Assembly: GCA_023248175.1 (NCBI GenBank) | Contig: JAHFFC010000042.1 | Coordinates: 1-6,997, forward strand | DNA from: Candidatus Omnitrophota bacterium | GTDB taxonomy: Bacteria > Omnitrophota > Gorgyraeia > JACOVV01 | Direction: 5' to 3' | Length of the DNA: 6,997 bases | Shown here: positions 1 through 5,494 of the stretch, one piece after another | Position numbering within the stretch: the stretch's first letter is position 1 | How the letters are laid out: the number at the start of each line of letters is the position of its first letter | Made by a program: the position numbers and the translations under genes | Notes under the pieces: generated by a model | What the model was told of the DNA's origin: nothing | Databases searched by the model: none | Seen by the model: the letters and a program-made list of their open reading frames with translations, nothing else

Positions 1-513
1 GTTTCCGTTAATGACCACGCACCAGAGACGGCTCTGAAAATAGTTGGTAGTAGAAAAATAGACTCGGTACAAGTCATCTACAATTTATTTGATCAGAGTT
101 CTAAGCATGAACTCTTCCCCCTGTGCCGTCAGAACAATGTCGGTGTCATTGCTCGTGTTCCCTTCGATGAAGGAAGTCTCACCGGGAAATTGACTCTCCA
201 AACAAAATTCCCACCGGGGGATTGGCGAGAGAAGTATTTTAAAGGTGAACGACTAAAAGAAACAGTAAAACGGGTTGAACAATTAAAAGAATTACTGGCA
301 GAATATCAGGAAACACTTCCTGACGCTGCTCTTCGATTTTGTCTTACAGATCCTGCTGTCAGCACGGTGATTCCAGGCATGCGGAAACCAGAACATCTGG
401 TCGCGAATAGCCAATTATCTTTTCGTCCCGTCTGCAGTGAACTCCTAGAAAGGCTCAAATCCCACGCCTGGCAGAGGAATTTTTACGTCGGGACTCAGTG
501 TCGCAGCACTTGA
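1..513 (+). CDS. Aldo/keto reductase, C-terminal part (5' end outside window)
   Basis: The reading frame is open from the first base and ends with TGA at 511-513, giving 170 residues. Aldo/keto reductases are cytosolic NAD(P)H-dependent oxidoreductases with a TIM-barrel fold and are usually about 300-340 residues, so roughly the second half is present. Seen here: near the left edge a VSVNDHAPETAL stretch followed by DSVQVIYNLFDQ, the usual region around barrel strands 5-6; then GVIARVPFDEGSLTGK (strand 7 and the following loop); and ALRFCLTDPAVSTVIPGMR, the family's C-terminal cofactor-site segment, in which the conserved VIPG is intact. The catalytic Asp-Tyr-Lys-His tetrad would lie in the missing N-terminal half. 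The substrate cannot be told from this part. The next gene has its own promoter, so this is probably the end of a separate unit. The family assignment is firm; the specific reaction is unknown. Confidence 0.93.
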   Translation, partial: VSVNDHAPETALKIVGSRKIDSVQVIYNLFDQSSKHELFPLCRQNNVGVIARVPFDEGSLTGKLTLQTKFPPGDWREKYFKGERLKETVKRVEQLKELLAEYQETLPDAALRFCLTDPAVSTVIPGMRKPEHLVANSQLSFRPVCSELLERLKSHAWQRNFYVGTQCRST

Positions 514-556
514 TGACCTGGCAAGAAGAGTTAAAGTTTCTGGGCTTTTATCCTCT

Positions 557-585
557 TTGAGTTTTTAGAAGTGGTGTCCTATAAT
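557..585 (+). promoter_or_regulatory. Sigma-70-type promoter for the 594-3386 gene unit
   Basis: A TTGAGT box at 557-562 and a perfect TATAAT at 580-585 are separated by exactly 17 bases. Transcription would be expected to start about 6-8 bases after the -10 box, at about 592-594, which is on or beside the ATG at 594. No Shine-Dalgarno lies before that ATG, so the mRNA may be leaderless. The rest of the 514-593 gap shows no gene and no convincing terminator for the upstream reductase. Confidence 0.6.
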
Positions 586-593
586 GAAGTCTC

Positions 594-1052
594 ATGAAGC
601 TGGGGAAGTGTTATCAGAATATTGGGATTACTCTTTTTGTCATCCTTTGGACAGTTGTTTTTCACTACGAATCCGTTCGTTTTTTCTACTTAAATCCTCT
701 CTTTAAACGGGAGCTCCCCAAGGTCAAATTTCTTTTTCCCCCTGCTGGCTGGATTATGTTTTTCCATGTTGACGAAACTTATACGATGGCAGAGGTCTAC
801 GGTGTTAAAAACGGCGAACCTCAACTCATTGATCCTCACCGAATTTTCGAGACGAAAGCAATCGGTTATGATAATATTCATCGGAATGTATTAAGCTCTG
901 TTCTCTATCCCCAGAGAAAAGAGGATTTCTGCCGATTTCTAAGAAGAAAATTTCCAGACTATGAAAGTTTCTTGGTCCCAGTGGTTCATTATCCAGCCGT
1001 TGTGAAGGAACCGACAAAAAAACTGTATCGGGTAATGTACCAATGCCAATAA
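594..1052 (+). CDS. Small membrane-anchored protein of unknown function, upstream partner of the HTTM-DCC protein
   Basis: This is a 152-residue protein whose function I do not recognise. Residues about 9-28 are a hydrophobic segment (GITLFVILWTVVF) after a short charged N-terminus, consistent with one transmembrane anchor or an uncleaved signal. It is followed by a soluble domain of about 115 residues, probably outside the cytoplasm. That domain has conserved-looking stretches: KVKFLFPPAGWIMFFHVDETYTMAEVY in two parts, LIDPHRIFETKAIGYDNIHRN, and a C-terminal segment with several aromatic residues. It contains two cysteines (one near residue 112 and one near the C-terminus). An in-frame TGA lies three codons upstream, so ATG 594 is the earliest start. 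It lacks a ribosome site but sits just after a good -10 box. The gene precedes the HTTM-DCC gene by 81 bases on the same strand, so a shared membrane process is likely; this is inferred from context only. Confidence 0.8.
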   Translation: MKLGKCYQNIGITLFVILWTVVFHYESVRFFYLNPLFKRELPKVKFLFPPAGWIMFFHVDETYTMAEVYGVKNGEPQLIDPHRIFETKAIGYDNIHRNVLSSVLYPQRKEDFCRFLRRKFPDYESFLVPVVHYPAVVKEPTKKLYRVMYQCQ

Positions 1053-1054
1053 AC

Positions 1055-1136
1055 AGAAAATGCCCACCGAAGGCGGGTCCTCTGCCAGAGGCAGATTCGC
1101 CTCAGGCGAAGCCTCTGGCGGAGAAAATAGAAAATG
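1055..1136 (+). repeat. 8-base direct repeats flanking the palindrome cluster (possible target duplication)
   Basis: AGAAAATG occurs at 1055-1062 and again at 1129-1136, on both sides of the palindrome cluster. The second copy contains the ATG of the HTTM gene. Removing one copy and the material between would leave that ATG 7 bases after the upstream stop codon, a normal operon spacing. This looks like an insertion footprint. The surroundings are A-rich, so chance is a real alternative. Confidence 0.3.
1063..1123 (+). repeat. Cluster of tandem short palindromes between genes, able to fold into one long hairpin
   Basis: Four small palindromes of the form (xx)GCC-NNN-GGC(xx) lie side by side: CCCACC-GAA-GGCGGG at 1063-1077 (one mismatch), TCTGCC-AGA-GGCAGA at 1081-1095, TTCGCC-TCA-GGCGAA at 1096-1110 and GCC-TCT-GGC at 1111-1119. 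They can also pair across each other: GCCAGAGGC (1084-1092) with GCCTCTGGC (1111-1119), plus TTCGCC with GGCGAA. With C1080-T1083 against G1120-G1123, this gives a stem of about 19 pairs with a 3-base bulge and one G-T pair. No T-run follows on the plus strand, so it is not a standard terminator for this operon. Its last bases (GGAG, 1120-1123) form the probable ribosome site of the next gene. The class looks like extragenic palindromic (REP-like) DNA. Confidence 0.75.
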
Positions 1137-2429
1137 GATAATGGAAAAATACTACAGCTCTGGAATCGACTTTTCCTAGGTTATCGTTCTTCGTTGACTT
1201 TTTCTCTCTTCCGAATTGCTGTTGCCCTCACCGTTGGTTTCCATGTCATTCCTTCCTTTTTCCAACTCCAGGACAATTATCTTTCAACAGCTTTTAAAGA
1301 AGTGAACCTTTCCTTCTTTACGCCGAGTGTCGTCCATTGGGTTCAACAGAGTCCCGATTGGCTGGTTTATTTTTTCGTGGTGTTCTTCCTTCTTTATTGG
1401 TTTTTCTTTCTGATCGGTCTCTACTCACAAGTGAGCGGCATTTTAATGATGGCTGCCTGCTACTATTTCTACGCGCTCAATTCTTTTCATATCGGGACGC
1501 TTTCATGGGATATTCTTTTAGTGACGCTGTTTCTGGTATGTGTTACTGGTTACCACGGCGATTATTTTTCTGTGGACGCCCTGCGCCAGACCCATACTTT
1601 CGTTTATAAGAAAAAGAGGCCCTTTTTTATCCAACGGCTCTTGCAACTTCAAATCGCCTTCAATTATTTTTACACGGGACTCTATAAAGTGACCGCCCAG
1701 GGAAATTGGTTAAAAGATAACCCGCTTTATTATTTGTGGAACTATCCTCCAGAGGGGGTAACTAAACAGTTTATCTTTCGGGAATTTTTTGCTTCGCGGC
1801 CGGAACTCTGCTACTGGATGGGGATCGGAATTATCGCGATGGAATTGTCGGCGCCGTTATTGCTTTTTTGGCCGAGGACACGGTTCTTCGCGATTGGAGT
1901 TGCTTTTTTGTTTCATGTTCTTCTGGTCGTCACCCTGCATGTGCCAACGATTTTCTTCTTTCTCTTTCCACCCCAGCTTCTTCTATTCGTTAATCCAGAT
2001 GATATCCTTGGGTGGATTAAGCGGAAAAGAAAGGGAAATCTTGCCGGCGGCCAGAGTCAAATTATCTATGACGGGCAATGCCATTTTTGCCAGTGGAATA
2101 TCCAGAAGTTGCTCATCATGGATTTATTCGGACACTTAAAAAAGGTAGATTATCACCGCTATGAAGATGTTCGACAATTGCATCCGAGTCTCGATCAGGG
2201 AAAATGTCACAGCCAGCTTCACTTGATCGAACCGACTGGAAGAATTCACGGTGGCTTTTTTATCTTCCGCCGGTTGTGCTTGAAGTTACCAATGCTCTAT
2301 CCATTGATTCCTATTTTCTATTTTCCTGGTTCAGGAATTATTGGGCCGTGGGTTTACCGGTGGGTGGCTAAGAATCGGTATCTGCTGCATTTTAATAAGA
2401 GATGCCAGAACAATGCATGTTTTAGGTAG
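1134..2429 (+). CDS. HTTM-domain membrane protein fused to a C-terminal DCC (DUF393) thiol-disulfide domain
   Basis: This is a 431-residue polytopic membrane protein with two domains. Residues about 15-290 contain several hydrophobic spans and match the HTTM (horizontally transferred transmembrane) family, which is related to the membrane part of vitamin K-dependent gamma-carboxylase. Typical signs are the FSLFRIAVALTVGFH start, the WDILLVTLFLV span, and the QLQIAFNYFYTGLYKVT / GNWLKDNP segment with conserved Gly, Lys and Trp. After a basic linker (KRKRKGN, about 297-302), residues about 309-420 form a DCC/DUF393 domain: IYDGQCHFCQ with a CxxC pair (C316, C319), a downstream Asp, and the YRWVAKNRYLL ending. 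DCC proteins are thioredoxin-like in proposal; HTTM chemistry in bacteria is unresolved. GGAG at 1120-1123, 10 bases before ATG 1134, fits as ribosome site. A role in thiol or modification chemistry with the 594 protein is inference. Confidence 0.85.
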   Translation: MDNGKILQLWNRLFLGYRSSLTFSLFRIAVALTVGFHVIPSFFQLQDNYLSTAFKEVNLSFFTPSVVHWVQQSPDWLVYFFVVFFLLYWFFFLIGLYSQVSGILMMAACYYFYALNSFHIGTLSWDILLVTLFLVCVTGYHGDYFSVDALRQTHTFVYKKKRPFFIQRLLQLQIAFNYFYTGLYKVTAQGNWLKDNPLYYLWNYPPEGVTKQFIFREFFASRPELCYWMGIGIIAMELSAPLLLFWPRTRFFAIGVAFLFHVLLVVTLHVPTIFFFLFPPQLLLFVNPDDILGWIKRKRKGNLAGGQSQIIYDGQCHFCQWNIQKLLIMDLFGHLKKVDYHRYEDVRQLHPSLDQGKCHSQLHLIEPTGRIHGGFFIFRRLCLKLPMLYPLIPIFYFPGSGIIGPWVYRWVAKNRYLLHFNKRCQNNACFR

Positions 2430-2438
2430 GGGGGCGAT

Positions 2439-3386
2439 ATGCTCTTATCAGTCCATCATCTTCGTAAATATTTCCCAGTCCAGTCGAGCTTTTGGAGAAA
2501 AGCATCAGGGTTCATTCATGCTGTAGACGGGGTTTCTCTTTTTCTACCGGCTCAACAGACGATTGGGTTAGTTGGAGAATCTGGCTGTGGGAAATCTACT
2601 CTAGCTCGAATCATGGTCGGTTTGATCGTACCCGATGCGGGTGAGGTTTTCTATGATGGGAAAAAGATTTCTCTGGAAAATTCCCAGCAGTTGAACCGGT
2701 TCCGACAAAACGTGCAGATCGTTTTTCAAGATTCAGCGAATGCATTTGATCCGCGGTTTACGGTGAAAAAAATCTTAGAAGAACCCCTGAAGATAAATAG
2801 GTTGAAGGTTGAAGGTAGCCTCTACCTACGAAAGATTCTTGAGTCTGTTGGCCTCTCGGAGGAGATTCTTCTTCGTTATCCCCACCAGCTCAGTGGCGGA
2901 CAGCGTCAAAGAGTGGGTATTGCTCGAGCTTTGGTTGTGCGGCCGAAAGTTCTGATTCTCGATGAACCGGTTTCCGCTTTGGATATTTCGATTCAGGGAC
3001 AGATATTAAATCTGTTGCTGGATATTCAGAAAAAATACCGTTTATCTTATTTGATTATTTCCCACGATCTCAAAGTTATCCGTCGGCTCTGCGACTGGAT
3101 TGCGGTGATGTATTTGGGAAAAATTGTTGAGTTTGCCCCGCGTCAGAAAATTTTCAACGAATCCTACCACCCTTACACGAAGTCTCTTCTTCAGGCGGCC
3201 CAGTTGAGTGCTCTCACAACGGGATCGCTTGGGATACAGGGTGAACCCCCATCGCCTCTGCATCCCCCCAGCGGGTGCCGGTTCCGCACTCGCTGTCCCT
3301 TCGCCGAGAAGCGCTGTCAGGAAGAAGAGCCTCTCCTGACCCCTCGCGGCGCGGGACACAAAGCGGCCTGTCATGTCTTCGTTTAA
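2439..3386 (+). CDS. oppF: Oligopeptide/dipeptide ABC transporter ATP-binding protein (OppF/DppF family)
   Basis: This 315-residue ATPase of the peptide/nickel uptake ABC family would power import at the inner face of the membrane. All nucleotide-binding motifs are present in order: Walker A GESGCGKST (46-54), Q-loop VFQD (95-98), signature LSGGQRQRVG (151-160), Walker B VLILDEP (171-177), D-loop SALD (179-182) and switch His in ISHD (H209). The C-terminal oligopeptide extension is complete: YHPYTKSLL (243-251), then a cysteine set C280, C286, C293, C311 in the GCRFRTRCP ... GHKAACH pattern, which in some family members is reported to hold an iron-sulfur cluster. Length is normal. The start at 2439 has a G-rich ribosome site (2428-2434), and 9 bases separate it from the HTTM stop. 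The OppF versus DppF distinction cannot be made. No permease, binding protein or OppD partner is in the window, so any partners are encoded elsewhere or it serves another system. Confidence 0.95.
   Translation: MLLSVHHLRKYFPVQSSFWRKASGFIHAVDGVSLFLPAQQTIGLVGESGCGKSTLARIMVGLIVPDAGEVFYDGKKISLENSQQLNRFRQNVQIVFQDSANAFDPRFTVKKILEEPLKINRLKVEGSLYLRKILESVGLSEEILLRYPHQLSGGQRQRVGIARALVVRPKVLILDEPVSALDISIQGQILNLLLDIQKKYRLSYLIISHDLKVIRRLCDWIAVMYLGKIVEFAPRQKIFNESYHPYTKSLLQAAQLSALTTGSLGIQGEPPSPLHPPSGCRFRTRCPFAEKRCQEEEPLLTPRGAGHKAACHVFV
2799..2827 (+). repeat. In-frame heptad repeat plus short hairpin inside the oppF gene
   Basis: Two exact copies of AGGTTGA (2799-2805, 2806-2812) are followed by AGGTAG (2813-2818), a CCT loop and the inverted CTACCT (2822-2827). 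The forward-then-inverted layout matches the elements at the glgC-thiG junction and in yggS. It encodes roughly residues 121-130 (RLKVEGSLYL), a variable linker of the ATPase between the Q-loop and the signature motif, so it should not disturb the active site. It is short enough that chance cannot be excluded on its own. Confidence 0.5.
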
Positions 3387-3397
3387 CGTGATATAAT
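3368..3397 (+). promoter_or_regulatory. Extended -10 promoter for the glgC-thiG-yggS unit
   Basis: A perfect TATAAT at 3392-3397 is preceded by TG at 3389-3390, making a TGN extended -10 element. A weak -35 (CTGTCA, 3368-3373, four of six consensus bases) lies 18 bases upstream, inside the last codons of oppF. Transcription should start at about 3403-3406, just before the ATG at 3407, so glgC mRNA would have essentially no leader. The spacing matches the promoter at 557-585. Confidence 0.6.
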
Positions 3398-3406
3398 ATG
3401 CCTGTT

Positions 3407-4654
3407 ATGAAAAAATTACTGACCTTTATCATGGCGGGCGGCAAAGGAGAACGGCTCTACCCCTTGACCAAAGACCGCGCAAAACCGGCGGTCCCCTTCG
3501 GCGGGATTTATCGGATCATTGATTTTACCCTCTCCAATTGCATCAATTCAGGAATTCGGAGGATTCATGTCCTCACCCAGTATAAATCGCACTCCCTGGA
3601 TTTGCACCTGAAGATGGGGTGGAATATTTTCAACATGGAATTAAAGGAATACATTGACGTCATCCCGGCGCAGCAAAGGGTTGGGGAGAGCTGGTATCGC
3701 GGTACGGCGGATGCCATTTATCAGAACATTTATTCCATCGAGGCGGAGAAGCCGGATCAGGTATTGATTCTTGCGGGGGATCACATTTATAAAATGGATT
3801 ATGCAAAGCTCATCAATGATCATCGCTTGAGGGGGGCGGATGTTACCGTGGGATTGGTCAAAATGCCGAAGGAGCAGTCTCCGAACTTAGGTGTTGTTCA
3901 AGTAGATTCAGAGGTAAAAATGATCGGTTTTCAGGAAAAGCCAAAGAATCCCATTACCATTCCCGGTGCACCAGATTTGATCTACGCTTCAATGGGGATC
4001 TATGTTTTCAATCGAATGGTATTAGAGGAGGAATTGGTCAAAGACGCCAAGCGAACCAACAGCACTCATGATTTTGGCCGCGACGTCATCCCCTCTATTT
4101 TGGATCACTGCAAAGTCTACGGCTACGATTTCGGCGCCGATTCTAGTGAGCCGATTCCCTATTGGCGCGACATCGGAACGATCGACGCCTACTGGTCTGC
4201 CAACATGGATCTGGTGCAGATTACGCCGGTCTTTAACCTCTACGATAAAGAATGGCCTATCAGGACTTATCAAGAACAATATCCACCTGTCAAAACCGTC
4301 TTTGCTCTCGAGGAAGAGGGACGAGTGGGACTGGCTCTGGATTCTCTCATTTCTAACGGCTGTATTATCAGCGGCGGACGGGTGGAACGTTCTGTTCTTT
4401 CTCCCGGCGTCCGGGTGAACAGTTATTCTTCGGTGAGCGATTCTGTTTTGATGGAGGGAGTCAGCGTCGGGCGCTATGCCAAAATTAAACGGGCGATCAT
4501 TGATAAAGATGTCCAGATTCCTCCCAACGTAGAAATTGGTTTTGATCTGGAGCAGGACCGGAAACATTTCCATCTGACGGAATCGGGGATTGTCGTCGTG
4601 GCAAAAGGGACGACGATTAAAACGGATACAGTTTCGATTAGTCGTGAGGGGTGA
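3407..4654 (+). CDS. glgC: Glucose-1-phosphate adenylyltransferase (ADP-glucose pyrophosphorylase)
   Basis: GlgC makes ADP-glucose from ATP and glucose 1-phosphate, the committed step of bacterial glycogen synthesis in the cytoplasm. With the start at 3407 the protein is 415 residues, normal for the family. Motifs seen, numbered from that start: AGGKGERLYPLT nucleotide loop (10-21), PAVPFGG (27-33), GTADAIYQN (100-108), catalytic AGDHIYKMDY (123-132), glucose-phosphate site FQEKP (175-179), SMGIYVF (196-202) and YWRDIGTIDAYW (252-263). A left-handed beta-helix follows from about 310 onward. An ATG at 3398 is also in frame and would add three residues, but it lies directly against the TATAAT box, and family members usually begin at the MKKLLTFIMAGG equivalent, so I prefer 3407. 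No Shine-Dalgarno is visible. The last codons (SREG) lie in the heptad repeat that leads into thiG. No other glycogen gene is in the window. Confidence 0.95.
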   Translation: MKKLLTFIMAGGKGERLYPLTKDRAKPAVPFGGIYRIIDFTLSNCINSGIRRIHVLTQYKSHSLDLHLKMGWNIFNMELKEYIDVIPAQQRVGESWYRGTADAIYQNIYSIEAEKPDQVLILAGDHIYKMDYAKLINDHRLRGADVTVGLVKMPKEQSPNLGVVQVDSEVKMIGFQEKPKNPITIPGAPDLIYASMGIYVFNRMVLEEELVKDAKRTNSTHDFGRDVIPSILDHCKVYGYDFGADSSEPIPYWRDIGTIDAYWSANMDLVQITPVFNLYDKEWPIRTYQEQYPPVKTVFALEEEGRVGLALDSLISNGCIISGGRVERSVLSPGVRVNSYSSVSDSVLMEGVSVGRYAKIKRAIIDKDVQIPPNVEIGFDLEQDRKHFHLTESGIVVVAKGTTIKTDTVSISREG

Positions 4655-4731
4655 GTCGTGAGTGAAAGGATAAGAGGCTTTAGAGATTTGACAGATGCGA
4701 CCCACGACCCACGACTCACGATCCACGATGG
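4642..4731 (+). repeat. Inverted heptad-repeat element across the glgC-thiG junction
   Basis: The forward arm has three 7-base units: TCGTGAG (4642-4648), GGGTGAG (4649-4655) and TCGTGAG (4656-4662). After a 34-base spacer the opposite-strand form follows as five units: GCGACCC, ACGACCC, ACGACTC, ACGATCC and ACGATGG (4697-4731). GTGAGTCGTG (4651-4660) pairs perfectly with CACGACTCAC (4710-4719). The element supplies the end of glgC and its TGA (4652-4654), a GAGGGG ribosome site (4646-4651), the GTG start of thiG (4658) and the ThiG N-terminal extension. The 10-base stem covers the thiG start codon, so it could affect translation. This resembles heptameric STRR repeats. Confidence 0.75.
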
Positions 4732-5494
4732 ACTCAGAATTGGTGATCGGGTTTACCGTTCTCGACTGATTGTCGGAACAGGAAAATACCAAACATTTGA
4801 GATCATGAAAGAGGGGCTCCGTGCCTCAGGGGCTGAAATCGTTACGGTGGCTGTTCGCAGGATTAATCTTGACGACCCAACTCAAGAGTCGCTTCTCGAT
4901 CATATTGATCGGCAAAAGTATACTCTCTTGCCGAATACCGCCGGCTGTTACACCGCCGAAGAGGCGGTCAGGATCGCCCGATTGGGACGGGAAGTGGGAC
5001 TTTCAAACTTAGTGAAACTGGAAGTCATTGGAGATCCCAAAACATTATTGCCGGATACGATGGCGTTGCTGTCTGCCACAAAAATATTGGTCAAAGAGGG
5101 ATTTGTCGTGATGCCTTATACCAATGACGATCCGATCATGGCGAAACGATTGGAAGATGCGGGGGCAGTTTGTGTGATGCCGCTGGCGGCGCCGATTGGG
5201 TCGGGTCAGGGAATCTTGAACCGCGTTAACATTGAGTTCATCAAAGAGGCCGTGAAAGTTCCCGTCATTGTGGATGCTGGTGTCGGGACTGCGTCAGACG
5301 CGGCCGTCGCGATGGAACTTGGCGCCGATGGGGTTTTAATGAACACCGCCATCGCCGGTGCCAAAGATCCGGTCAAAATGGCGCGGGCGATGCGGCTTGC
5401 AGTAGAGGCTGGTCGTCTTGCCTGGGAGGCGGGACGAATCCCGAAGCGGCGATACGGCAGCGCCAGCAGTCCGAATGAAGGGAAACTCGAGTGA
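4658..5494 (+). CDS. thiG: Thiazole synthase ThiG
   Basis: ThiG is a TIM-barrel enzyme that joins deoxyxylulose 5-phosphate, dehydroglycine (or iminoglycine) and ThiS-carried sulfur to make the thiazole phosphate of thiamin. The protein has 278 residues, about 20 more than usual. The conserved fold starts at about residue 26 ([19 protein letters not shown]). Key features are [10 protein letters not shown] (59-68), the VKLEVIGD motif whose Lys (K120) corresponds to the Schiff-base lysine, PLAAPIGSG (175-183), and [16 protein letters not shown] / [12 protein letters not shown], the phosphate-binding C-terminal barrel. Residues 1-25 are an extension encoded by the heptad-repeat element. The GTG start at 4658 has a GAGGGG site 6 bases upstream. 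The glgC TGA at 4652-4654 is in the same frame, so the start cannot lie further upstream, and no good later start is visible. No thiS, thiH or thiO is nearby. It overlaps yggS by 4 bases if yggS starts at GTG 5491. Confidence 0.95.
   Translation: MSERIRGFRDLTDATHDPRLTIHDGLRIGDRVYRSRLIVGTGKYQTFEIMKEGLRASGAEIVTVAVRRINLDDPTQESLLDHIDRQKYTLLPNTAGCYTAEEAVRIARLGREVGLSNLVKLEVIGDPKTLLPDTMALLSATKILVKEGFVVMPYTNDDPIMAKRLEDAGAVCVMPLAAPIGSGQGILNRVNIEFIKEAVKVPVIVDAGVGTASDAAVAMELGADGVLMNTAIAGAKDPVKMARAMRLAVEAGRLAWEAGRIPKRRYGSASSPNEGKLE

Noticed and set aside
514..556. A terminator after the aldo/keto reductase
   Set aside because: T-rich stretches are present but I find no convincing stem-loop directly before a T-run.
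1063..1123. The palindrome cluster as a rho-independent terminator of the 594 gene
   Set aside because: No T-run follows on the plus strand, and a ribosome site and start codon follow at once. The leftmost unit followed by a T-rich stretch on the minus strand looks terminator-like, but no minus-strand gene ends here.
3042..3374. Minus-strand open frame opposite the 3' end of oppF
   Set aside because: It is opposite the conserved C-terminal extension of the ATPase, has no known motif and no ribosome site that stands out.
4688..4693. A perfect TTGACA that could be a -35 box of an internal thiG promoter
   Set aside because: No -10-like hexamer lies 16-18 bases downstream; that stretch is the ACGACCC/ACGACTC repeat. 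It also falls inside the thiG frame.
4642..4731. The heptad repeats as a CRISPR array
   Set aside because: Units are 7 bases long, contiguous and inverted between arms; there are no 20-40 base repeats separated by unique spacers.
4022..4792. A long open frame (256 residues) on the minus strand opposite glgC and thiG
   Set aside because: It lies wholly opposite strongly conserved coding sequence, shows no recognisable motif, and is best explained as a shadow of those genes.
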